From Telopea speciosissima (Eukaryota; Streptophyta; Magnoliopsida; Proteales; Proteaceae), in NCBI RefSeq assembly GCF_018873765.1, contig NC_057922.1, positions 66,240,755 through 66,304,754 of the forward strand: 64,000 nt of DNA, given 5' to 3'. Positions 22,401-34,400 of this stretch are shown here, in pieces. The translations under genes were made by a program, and so were the position numbers. The first letter of the stretch is position 1, and each line of letters starts with the position of its first letter. Below the pieces are notes generated by a model, which did not search any database, was not told the origin of the DNA, and saw only the letters and a list, made by a program, of their open reading frames with translations.

Positions 22401-25400
22401 TTGTGAGTGTGACTTGCGAGTTGCGAGTCTTGTGACTTACTAACTTTGACACTTAGTGTATTGCCTTTAAGGCTTTAAGCGAGTTATTGAATATTATGGA
22501 GTTTATGAGAATCATGGTACTCATCAATGTGTATTGGCTTTAACTTAATATGTGATGAAGTTAAATACTATTATTAAATATTAACTGCCTAATCTATGTG
22601 TATTTAACTATTTATACATTAGGGTCGGTGACCGTATGTCAATCAAGGGTGCAAGCCCAAAACACCAATTTGAATTCACATTTTTACAATTTTATGGTTT
22701 AAATGTGTTTATTAAGCTTAAATAAGGCTGTCCATGAACTTTCAGGCCTAGATATGGCCAAATACCCCCCGAGATGGACCCCCGAAATATTGCAGAAAAA
22801 ATGCAATATTTCGGTCATATTTCGCGATATTTCGGGTATCTCCGATATCTCGATAGGCCCGAGATACCGAGATATCGCGAAATATTAAACCTTGCTCACA
22901 AGTAATGGTGCTGATAGTAGTACCACCCACAGAGAGAGTGCCAACTAGTGTAGAAGGAGCCGGTGCAGTAGTCTGGAGGGCTGATCTGTCAGGGACAGCA
23001 GGGTGCAACATAGCAGCTCGGCAATTTTCTTCAGAGGAGACCAAGGCATAAGACTGCCCAAGTGTGGGAAAAAGGGAATGGCCCAACACTTGAACACGAA
23101 TTGGGTCATATTCAACATTCAACCCAGCCAAGAAGTCATAGACCCTGATTTTATCCACATGTTTCTTATAGGCAGCCAGATTAGTAGCATTATCAGGTTG
23201 GTAATCAAAGAAGTGGTCCAACTGTTGCCAAAGGTTGCGTAGAGTAGCATAATATTTAGAGACTGTTAAGTCCCCCTGAGTAGTATGAAGAACCTTCTTC
23301 CTGAGTTCATAGACCTGTGCATCATTACCAAGTTATCCGTACGTTTCCTTACAGGTTAACCAAACCTGAGAAGCTGTATCAAAAAGGAGGAACCCATGTG
23401 CAATGTCCGAAGTCATAAAACCAATCAAATAAGACATGAGAACACCATTGTTGGCAAGCCAGCGAGTCAGGGCAGCACCTAGAGCAGCAGGCATGGGAGT
23501 AGTGCCATCAATGTGGCCAGTGAGAGCACGGCCAGCAATAGCAAAAGAGGCTGACCGAGACCACAATAGGTAGTTGATGCCATCAAGTTTGATGGGATTG
23601 GGCTGAAAAGTATGATAATCTGATTTTTCATGTCCAGGTTGATTAGAAGTTGCAGTGGAATCAGCAGAGTCACCCATAGTTGCAACAAGGCTGTGGAGAA
23701 TGAAAAACCAGCAATTACACCAAACCAAGAGCTGAAATCAAGGTCAAGTGGGCCAATATGAAGGGCAAAACAACTCCCAAAAAATCAGCAGCAGTAGAGA
23801 TCCCTTCCACAGAGATCGACAATGTCAGGGTATTGGAAGAGAACCCGAAATTGGAGATTGATATGGTGATGGGGATCCAAAAAAAATTGATGAAGAAGCT
23901 TGATCGAATCTGTCAAGGAACTTGTAGAGGATGTCCTTGATGAAGAGAAGAAGCTCCAATAAAAAAACAGCAGCAAACAGCCCAATTCCCAAAAATCGAT
24001 AATGATCAGGGTTTCAGAAAACCCTAAAAAAGAGGAATCGATTGGGAGGAGGGGTCTTCAACAACCAAAAGAGGCTTGAGGGCAGCTGGTCTAGATCGCA
24101 GATGAGTGTCCAATATGCAGAAAACCAGCCTTGATCAATGGTAGTGGCTAGGGCTTCAAAATTCTGGAAACTCCAAAAATCGCAGACAGGAACCAGCAGC
24201 AATCGAACCAAATAAATGATCTCATAAAGGAGAAAAACAGAGGTGGGAATAGGGCAACAACTAGATCATATGATCACCTCTATAGTGCTGCCCTTAGGAA
24301 GGGAGGAGAAACAAAGGAAAAAAAGGAGAGAAAAGAAATCGAGAGAAGGGCAGGAAAGAAAAAACGATAGGAAGGGGGTGGGTTTTGAAAACTTAGATCA
24401 GAGAAATTTTGGCTCTGATGCCATGTTAACAAAACAGGTTTGTGGAATAATGCTTGAATGATCAATGAGATCAGTCAAGCTCTTTATTTATAATAATAAA
24501 AGAGATTACAAGGGGAAAAACACTATTCATGGCATTGTTTACGTGGACAGTATCACAACCCTAATTACATTTTTACCCTTGCTCATAAATACATAAATAA
24601 AGAATAAATAAAACACCCAAAAGACCAGAATACCCCCATGGTATTCTGGTGTACATAATTTAACAGAGATAATTCAACAAAAAAATGTCCAAGTATTCCT
24701 CCAGGCCCAAACACAATGACTGATCGCAGTTACCAGACTTAAACACAGTATCAACCCCTTTTGGGACTGGCTCCCAACTCAACTGGTGGGACAGCATGTC
24801 AACCAAGTCAAAAACTAGATCTTCTTGTTGTTCTATATATTTCACAAGCAAACAATAGCTATTATAGACTTGAACAAAGCGCAGTCTTAAGAACCATGAA
24901 TGTAGTAATGTATTATAAAGAACCAAGTAGCTGGGTGGATGTGCTAGTTGGCTCCATGGCCTAGAGATGTTTCAACCAGTTCATCCTCCTAGAAAAGTCT
25001 GTTTATGATAACCTAGTAACTGACAACAACCATGGGGAAAGATCACAGATCTATTTCCCACAGAAATAACAGAAGAATGGGATATCATTGGTCTCAGTTC
25101 AACTTTTGGTCTCCACAAGCAAAAGAAGAAATGTATTACATTTGATGTGCTTCAGTTAGATTTCAAGGCTAATGGCAGATTTTAAGAAGTAATTCCAGTG
25201 AATAATAGTGCCTACAATCCTATATTGATGTTTGATATGATATAGGAAAATGCAGCAGGAATTTAGGATACCTTGTTCATTAAACAACTCTCCTTCATTA
25301 AAACCATCATAAGAAGGGTGACCCTGTGAGGAACCCATTCTTGATTTCCTCAATTCGTCTGATGACCGATTGACTGGATCCCGGACTTCTTCAGTATCAT

Positions 25401-28400
25401 CATCTCCTTCTGAAGTTGTTGCAGATATCCAGTCTACCAGGCTCTCAGACCCACGACTTTTCCTCCCAAATTTCAGTAACCTCCTAAACCCTTTTGTCAT
25501 GTCCTTTCGTGAAAGATGATGTGAAGTATTAGCTGTAAGAAGAACTGGCTTCTGAGCACTGCCCCACTTCCTCCTCATTCGAGCTGCATCAGATTCCATC
25601 TGACTGAGAGAGTGCAGGTTCCATGATGCAGGGCTCCCCACTGGAGAGTCCACACAGGCATCGATATCTGATGTCTCATGAACACAAGAAAATGGATGCT
25701 GCACCCGAGAGTTCCAAGAAGCAGGACTTTCTCCTGGTGAGTCCTGCACATTACCTGCAGAAGCATGGAAGGTAACAGACCCCGAAACAGCCACATCAGC
25801 TACCAAGTTGCGGTCCACTTGAGAAAGTGATCTCAGGGCATCGCCATTTTCTGACCCAGGATCACTTGATCTTTCGGATTCCTGGTTCAGTTGAGAGTTC
25901 TCATTATCTGAATCAGCAGGAAAATCTGCAGCCTTAAAACCTTCAACACCAGTCACTCTTCCAAATTCTTCCTCTTCCCCCATGACCATGTCTACTGAAT
26001 CTTCCGGATTATCAGCCACTTCATCAGGCTCTTCTTCGTTTTTCAGGTCCTCAGATGCCATTAAAGCTGCCATATTAGCCAAACCAGCACCAGCCCCAGG
26101 ACCTATTCCATCACCCTTCCTATATAAGGGCTTTGACAGAGCATTCTTGGGAGATTTGCCATAGAGGCCCTCGTCAGTTTGTTCATTGCTATATCTTACT
26201 GGTGCCAAAACAACACCATCAGAGTTCTGAGGTGACGAGTCCTTCAACTCACGAGGACTAGCAGAGATCTTTCTCATGGACTGAGATCGACGTGGCTTAT
26301 CCTCCTTAACAAGTGGTAGCTCTTCACTGGTGCTCTTGCTGCCATTAAAATTTCGAAACTGTGAACGAGAAGCTGTCTTGCTGATTCCTATTGAAGGTTT
26401 TGTATTTTCCTTTCTTAAGTCAGAGAAATTGGGAACAGACTGTGCAAGGGGGTTTTCTGGTAGAGCCCGTCGCCTGCCAGAACTGGGATTGGAACACTTT
26501 GAAGATGATCGTGGAGCTGGCACTACTAAGGTCCGAGGGGTAGATAAAGATGAGCTTCTACTGGGCAAAAGCTTCTTGGATTGGGTACTTCTGAAAGAGC
26601 CATCCCCTGAATTTATCCCATTGAAGGGTACATCTTGTCCATACTGTATCTCTCCAGGAAATTCAGATGGATATTCATCATTTTCGCTCGGGACAGACTC
26701 TATTGGCTGCTGCCAGAAAAGAAAACCTTATAAGGGTTAGCTACGAACAACCACTCAAGAACCAAGTTCTGGGTACAGTTACCAGTCTCTCAAAATAAAA
26801 CATCCATATCTACCAGCCGATAGCATATAGTTACGCATACCCGAAAGAAATAAAACTCAAAACAAGAATACCTGCTCCCTGTTCTTACTGGCTAAACGAA
26901 TGGTAAAAGATCTGAGCTTCTCTGCACGTTGACGAGCATGAAGAGCTGAATCCTGCTGGCTTGGAGTCCCTGAGAACTTGGCCTTCATTTCAGCTCTACT
27001 CCGTTCAAGACTATCCTGCATTGATTTCATCTTGGCTTCCTTTTGAACCCTTTTTGAACTCCATTCTTCCCTCAGTTTTTCCTCTCGTTTCTGCATGTAC
27101 CTGTCATAAAACTTTCCTCGAGAATCCTCGGACGAACCAAACTCAGTAATATTCTGTCTGAGTGTATTACCATGGTCTTGATTATCTACCTTCTTTATTA
27201 AAGAACTGAAATCAAACTCCATGTTGCTGGAACTACTAAAAGATTCCCTCACTGGATTTTTTTCTTGCAATCGATCAGGAGTAACTTCATCTGATGTCCT
27301 GTAAATGGCACTAGCAACCTGCTCTACCTGTGTATCTGGTCCTTTAGTTCTCCGAACAGAAGAGGGCTGATGATCTCCGGTTACCCGACATTTATGCGCT
27401 GCAAAAAGCTTCTCAAGCTCATTAGCTTTCAACTGCAACTCATCATTAAGTTCCTGACTTCCTTTTGACTGTCTTATCTTCTGAATTTGCTCAACTGGGG
27501 TTATTGTGGCTGAACCAAACACCCCTGGACTTTCAATAATCTTTCTTCGAGGAAAAGACATTTCATTGCTTCCATTGACTGGAGTGCTCTCACCCCTTCT
27601 ACCTTGTGACTTCTTGCTCTGTTCAGGTGCAGAACTCTGTCGCTGCAACTTTGTTCCATGAAGATTATTTTCCACTTTGGGGGCCAAATCTCCATAGTCT
27701 ATCCCCAAAGATACCAATTCTTTCCTCCCTACATCCTCCATTTTTCCTGGGAAAGAGCTCCCCTGGAATGGAGGAGCCAACCGATCACCTTCAAAACCTT
27801 TGTACTGAACCTGAAAGGCTGCTTGGTCTTTCAATTCAGCACTTCCTTCCAACTTACCTGAGAAAGCTTTACCCTGAATATGAGAAACTGGTGGTTGTCT
27901 TAAATCTGATCCAATGTCCACTGTTGCTCTGGGAGGATCCTTGAATAAAGCCTGGCAAGCAGGACGATCTCTCAGTTCGACAGTGCCTGTTCTGCTCACA
28001 GAAGCTCCATATGGCATCTGAGATGCATCCTGACCAGAGAGAACCAAGAACTGCGACTGAGAAGCAACTTGGTCTTTCCCTTCTGGAAGCTCAGTTCCAG
28101 AAAAAGGAGTTCTGGACATGTTTTGAGGTGAAGTCTGATCTTGTAATCCAGATTGCTCAGCTCCACTAGGATAAGATATAAATTGGGCCCGAGAAACTGC
28201 TTGAATATTCAAAGCAACTTCACCCCAGCCTGAATTAGAGTGTGAGTGGCTCTCAAAAGGTTCTTGATCTTTCCACCCCACCTTTTCTAATTTTCCAGTC
28301 AACACATTCACCTGAGTTTGAGACACCAGTCGATCTTGTGAATGAACATCCTCTGAGCTGCCAAACGAAGCTGTCACTTGGGCTTCAGAATCCGTAACCC

Positions 28401-31400
28401 GGGAACGAGTAACAGGCAGATCTTTCAAACCAGAATCATCCAATCGACCTGAAGAACCCTTGAAGTCAGCTTTTGAAGTCGTGGCTGTGTCGCGCGATTC
28501 CACATCATCCTTGCTATCTTCATTCACACAGGCAAATTTGCTAGATTTGCTGGACTGGGTCTGAGAGTTTGTGGAAGAACAAGGTGTGATTGAACTGCCC
28601 TTTATTTCCTTCCTATCATTACTCAAGTCCATACTCATGTCACTGGCCCCACTCCATCTTCTCAAAACAGCCTTCTCCATAACAGGAGGAGTGGACGACA
28701 CATCTGAAGACAGCCTCCGAAGCTCAACAGACTTCCCTGATGCGACCTTACCACCACTTCCAGACTGCTCCTTCTGCTTGTTCTCAAACAAATTGATCCG
28801 GTCCTGAACACTTAGCCGCCTCGATTGCTGACTAGCCTGAGGCAACTCGGTCACAATCTCTTCCTTGTCCTTCTCCTTCTCAATGGTGCCTTCCCTGTTC
28901 TCGCCCCTATCACTGGAACGCCGAATTGGGAAGTTGAAGGAAGATTTCGGTTGTTGACACATGGATGATTTGGAGTGTTCAGGGGGTTGTGGAGCATCAT
29001 GGTCTTGGCGAATCTGTTGCTGATTGTGAAACTGGCTCTGAAATTGGTGGGGCCAACTAGGCCTGGCAGGAACACTTTCTCCGGCAAGGTCATCAATGGA
29101 CATATCTGAACTGGAACTGGTTCGGACGGCTTGATCGTCTCCTGTAGTCTTCAAAGCACAGATTAATTCCGGCCTTCTCTGACATAGGGAGATGAACTTG
29201 CTGCAAGCTTCACTGCAGAGAAAAAAGAACAGTAAAGAAACCAAAATATAATAGCCAACATACAAAGAAACTAGACATCATTCTCTGAAATCTGAAACTC
29301 AAACTCTGGAGAAATATAACTGTCTCATTCAAAAAAATGGATGATTGAAAAATGAAAACAACCAGAGCAGCAGTGTCACATTTTTGTCTTCTTATTCCTA
29401 ACAAGAAACACCTGTTATCGTCTGGGAATATATCCACCTACTGAATGAGGTGATAAAATCAGAAATTACACAGCTTATGATCAAAATGTGGTTTTGTGAT
29501 TAGCCATCAGTCATGTGGGTCTGATTCTATCTGCACTAAGGCATGTAAAATGAATCACCTTGTCTTTTTTCACAAGGAATAGGAGTGAAACTATATCCTA
29601 TAACAGTAGTGACCACTTGTTTTTCTAGGGGAACTTAATGTGCATCCTGTTCCCACAGGGCCACACCCACCACAAAAGTCAAGTTTAAACTTTAAAGATG
29701 GAAAACAAGCAGGGAATTTCCTTAAAGTGAGTTCAAGTGGCAAAATTATAGAAATGCCACTAAATTCCATTACACTAGAAATGGCATTTTTTGATTTAAT
29801 GAAATTTAAACTCAGTTTTAACCACTTTTAGTGCTTGTTTCAGGGTGTCCTCCATCCCGTCAACCCACCCGAGCCATCCAAGTCTGCCACGTGGCAAAAA
29901 AAAAAACCACCTTATGATAGTACTAAGTGTGATAACAGGATCGTTGCTCATATAAAAAACCCCCTTTTTTGAGAGAGAGAGAGATACAATGGGGGTGGAT
30001 GTGGAATTTGAGGTCCACACCTGCATGGTGAGTGGTGACAACCTAATGTAGAGGTAGAGCTGGATCACGAAGGACCTAGCCCCAGGCAGGATCTTCTTGG
30101 ACAAAATTTACTGCTGAATTCGTCTTCAAAAAACTGGGCAACTATTGATGAACTTGTAGCAGATGACAACGAAATCAATTGAAATAGAAAATAGAGAAGA
30201 AGGATAGGATTGGATCGAGAATCCCACTCACACGTACAGCCGTACAGGCATCTTACCCTCTCCCACTGCATCTCACAGCATAGCATGGTTTAAAAACCAA
30301 AATTCTCTTTTTTCTTCAATTCGTTGGCCACTGAAATCCAGCAGCTTTCCCTTATTTATAACCTTTAATTGATTACAGTAATTGAATCCTTCCTTGAGTG
30401 GAAAGGAATCTGTAGAGATAATTGAATTAGGGTAAGACACTGTAGATTCTTAGATCACACAGGCCTTGTATTTATATTAAGTAGAATGATAAGGATCCAA
30501 GTACAAATAGGAATCAACCTCAGTCCTAATCATATTAGGGATTCCTAGTACAACTAGGAATACCAAACTAGGATTCGGTTGAGGGAGATAAACAATAAAA
30601 AAGGAGAAAAATAAAATGGAATAAAGAGGAAACATCCTAATCTAACTAGGGGTACTTCCCCAATCAGTTAGGAAGCAGTCCTAATAGAATTAGGACTGCT
30701 TACCCCAATCGGATAGGGGATAAGTAACCTATTTCAACAGAATCCCCTAAGAAGCTAGACATATCCTAATTGGAAACTAATTACAAATCAAATCCAATCT
30801 ATCTAGATAACTGAAATAGAAAGAGTGCTAGGAATAAAAATTACTGATTACATAAAAAAATATAATTAAAGAGGAAACAATCTTAAAATTACTAAGTCCC
30901 CCTTCAAGGACTAGATAAGCAATACAATTAAAATCCTAAATTATAGAAAACCAACATATCGCTAAGCAGCTGGGCACCATCAGAAAATCTCTCATGAAAT
31001 ATGGATTCTTGGCGGCATCTTTCTCTAATGCAGGCTGGCATGGGTCTCACAGAATCTTCTCAAAATTATCTCCAAAAAAAATCTGATTGACCGGGAATTA
31101 ATCCCCCTTCAAATCAGCAAGATTGATAGCTATATTCTCCCCGCAAATAAAGCTGGCTGATGGCCATCCTAGGGCAGAATATAGGCTGGGAAATTGGAAT
31201 TAAATAATACCATAATATGGGCCAGGTATGGACCCAGTTTGATACTCAATCGATATACCAATTCTGCATCACAACCCGCATGCTTCACTAATACAATATG
31301 CACCTTAAAAAGACACTATTAGCTCACCAGAAAAATTGAAACAGGCAACAGATCTTTCAAACTCAGTGGTAGCCCAGAGGCTGGCCAAACAATCAGATCA

Positions 31401-34400
31401 CCAGGCCCAGTGATCTGGCCTGATATATTCTCAAACCACCATAGACCAATGGGGGTTTTTAACTTGCAGCCCAACTGACAGGAAAAGCCACCTGCCAATC
31501 CAAATTGGGTGTCTTTAAGGTCCACATGATCCCGAATATTGATGATCGAATCATCTTGAATCAAGAAGGTTCCAAGTCCAACCATTGGATCAGATGATTG
31601 TATCATTTAGAATTTCCAGCATAGGATCTGAACAATCTAACAATGATTATGTTTGGAGGCACTGAAATGGCAAAACTAGGTTCACATTGACATGCACTCA
31701 ACGTTGTTTAACATCAGTGGAAAACTTTCTAGGTTGACAAAACCCTCTGCCCCTTGTATTATTGTCAAACATGAAACTTGTATAACAAATTGAAGTTTTT
31801 TTGGTAGTTCGACTACATTTGAGAAAAAGCTACTCATCTAACAATGATAAATTTACACCATCTCAGTTTTCATGGCCCAAGGGAGGCTAATGAAATCTCA
31901 TCAAAAGGCAAGTGAGGTATAAGAAGTAGTCAGAAAGCAGTGCGGTATTGGTATAATCTACCTTTCATCTAACATCATAAATTAACACCATCTCAGTTTT
32001 CACGGCCCAAGGGAGGCAAATGAAATCTCATCAAAAAATTCGTGAGGTATCTGAAGTAGTCAGAAACCAGTGGGGTATTGGTGTAATCTACCCTTTCTTC
32101 TGTTCTCTTTCTTATTTTCCTTTCCTATTCCAAACTTCCAAAAATAACAAGATGTGTTTTCATTCTTTTCTATTATGTCCTCTTTATATTAAGTATATTG
32201 CATGTACAGTTTACCATAATGTAAGCTTCTCCATTTTTCTATAATAAAAAAGGCCAAAAAGATCCGATATGAATTTCATACAAGTCTACAGTTCATAAAG
32301 AGGCCACCGAAACAATTTTAGGCCAGTGCAAAAGCCACTGCAAAGGAGGAGCCCACTAACTAAAAGGTTTCAGTCTCTCTTGCAGATAGAAGGCTGACCT
32401 CATTAGGAGCAAACTTAAGCTTGCATAAAACTCAAACCTAATTGCTGTCCATAGAAAAGCCTAGTGATGTTTCTAAAAATAATTTTTCTTTAACTTACTT
32501 TAAGCGATGAGCACCAAATTGATCGGCAAAAAGTCTTAGTTCTGAGACAGTCTCAAGGGTGAAACCAGCAGCAGACGCTCGGGCAAGAGCCATGGTCAAG
32601 TCTTCCTTAACAGCAACAAGTCGCACATCAATCGCCCTCAGAAGCTCCTTCCTGATTCAAGACCAAAAATGAGAGTAGAACACACATAAACAAACCAAAC
32701 AGAACCAAGTCCTCTCTATAGTTTTTAAACATCTGCACAATCAGTGTATAATTTCATCTATCTCAAACATCCAACAGATGGTGCTTCAGACCCTAACTAC
32801 TCCAGCTCACACCAATCATCCCCTTCACTTTCCCCAAAAAAACATTGTTTTAGTTTTTTTTTTTTCCACAACCCTGTAAAAAAATTTAAAAATTAATGGA
32901 ATCCTTTTCGTTGGTCAAGAAAATAACATCATTAGGTCATAGTATCTTTTAACTAGAAAAAATGCAGGTTATGAATAGCTCAAGATGCAATAAAATCAAG
33001 CGTCCTACCACAACAAAAAGACAGCATAAATAAACAAGATTAGAGATTAAGAATTGACAAGGCACCTTTTAATCTAAACGTACAAAGCAGTCAAGAAATA
33101 AAAACAACAGGAAGAACTTACTTGGTTATGTCAGCTGCATCTGGGGCTCCAGTATCTCCACCTGGAGCAAACATGGAGACAGAAAATAGTCAGCCGTAAC
33201 TGTGACATCCTACCAGTCACAACTAATACTTTTTTCTTAATCGAGACTTGAGTACATTAATCAATGAGTCTTCACAAAAGCATGTCAAATCTGAATCAAG
33301 AAATGGTACATACCCTCACTTTAGACACCAACAAAATCTCAGAGCAGATGTAGTAATAGCTTCACCTTTTTCATCAGTATAACATCTAAAGATGTTCAGG
33401 AGACCAACACAGCCCATGAAGCCCGTCCATCAAAGATTAAACATTTTTTTAATCTCTTTAAGACTTATTACTAAATAAGAAAGGTGTTTTCCCCTTTGGT
33501 TTATGAGCCCTTTAGATTAAGACTTTTAAAAAGAAAATCTAGCATCAAAGATCAGGCATACCATGTACACATTCAGTCTAACCCAAATATATTCAGGAGT
33601 CCCATCATATTTAATTAACTCTCTGCATCTGTCTGTGCATGGCTAACTTTAAACAGAAAATACCATTTCTTGCTTTCCATATAACAAGGACACTGAATGC
33701 TAGTTTCCAAGATAATCTACTCCACTTGACATGCACATTCATTTCTGACCATTTTTTGGTGTTCTAATGGATAAACAGTAAGTTTAGTGTACAAGACAAA
33801 CCCAAGAACTTGGCAGTAAACCTGCCTTTTATTTTCCTAGTAGTATGCTGCCATAGTCATGTTTTATTTGTTATTTCCTAGTAACAACTACTCACCTTTT
33901 CATACTTTAAATCTTCAATTTAATCCATTAAACCTACTGTACACCTCTTGAACCTTCCTTCCACTGCAACTATGCTTAAAAGGTTCCACTGACATCTAAC
34001 CGAAAAAGGGAAGAAAACTAAAATCTCTATAAACACATTTTAGCAAAATACTGGCAGAGCCGCAACTATGTCTAAAATACCAAAAAGAAAAATGTCGACG
34101 GGAAAAACACTATGGATGCCAAAACTTGCGCAATGATAGACTTCTACAAAAATCCATCAACAAGAAAACAGAAAATCCACCAGAACTCTTACATAAACCA
34201 AAACTATGAAACACAATGACAATTAAAAATAGATACCAAAATTGACTCTAGAAATCGACAGCAAATTTAGGAATGGAAACAAATGCAATGTTGCATCCAA
34301 CATTTAGCCTTGATGCATAAAAACCAACCCAAAGTGAAAGGGAAAAAGTTTACTATCCATCAACACGGAGATACCAAATGACTAAAATAAACCAAAGCTA

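Larger units (their letters stand above)
17676..22894 (+). mobile_element. hAT-superfamily DNA transposon nested in Copia-2
   Basis: The 5219-bp element is bounded by imperfect TIRs (CATGGTTCAAAATCTCG at the left; the right end reversed reads CAAGGTTTAATATTTCG) and a perfect 8-bp target duplication CTCACAAG (17668-17675 and 22895-22902). An 8-bp duplication and CA...TG ends fit hAT. Subterminal regions are packed with GATATTTCG/CGAAATATC motifs and palindromes, as expected for transposase binding sites. The interior encodes a degenerate zf-BED/DUF659/hAT-dimerisation transposase. The insertion lies inside the Gag zinc-knuckle codons of Copia-2, so it must be younger than Copia-2. Confidence 0.95.
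13993..23677 (-). pseudogene. Copia-2 Gag-Pol polyprotein, broken
   Basis: Gag begins at [12 protein letters not shown] (ATG at 23677) and has a TAA at 23335-23333 where Copia-1 has Gln. The frame then continues to 22903, where the hAT element splits the zinc-knuckle codons. The knuckle resumes as [19 protein letters not shown], an intact C-x2-C-x4-H-x4-C once the insertion is ignored. A TAG follows at 17496-17494. Integrase (17326-15962) keeps [14 protein letters not shown] and [10 protein letters not shown]. The start of reverse transcriptase (15547-15257) is separated by a frameshift from the rest (15216-13993), which carries [12 protein letters not shown]. RNase H has [11 protein letters not shown] and YCDNKAT. 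About three nonsense or frameshift lesions plus the insertion inactivate it. Confidence 0.92.
13732..24665 (-). mobile_element. Copia-2, Ty1/Copia LTR retrotransposon, interrupted by a hAT element
   Basis: Minus-oriented element bounded by LTRs TGTTAA...TTAACA (13732-13985 and 24424-24665) and a perfect 5-bp duplication GAGAT (13727-13731 and 24666-24670). Without the hAT insertion it is about 5.7 kb. The LTRs differ by about a dozen substitutions and a 12-bp length difference, so it is older than Copia-1. The proteins are very similar to those of Copia-1, but this copy keeps reverse transcriptase and RNase H. It occupies most of intron 7 of the CIP7-like gene, in the same orientation as that gene. 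Confidence 0.95.
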
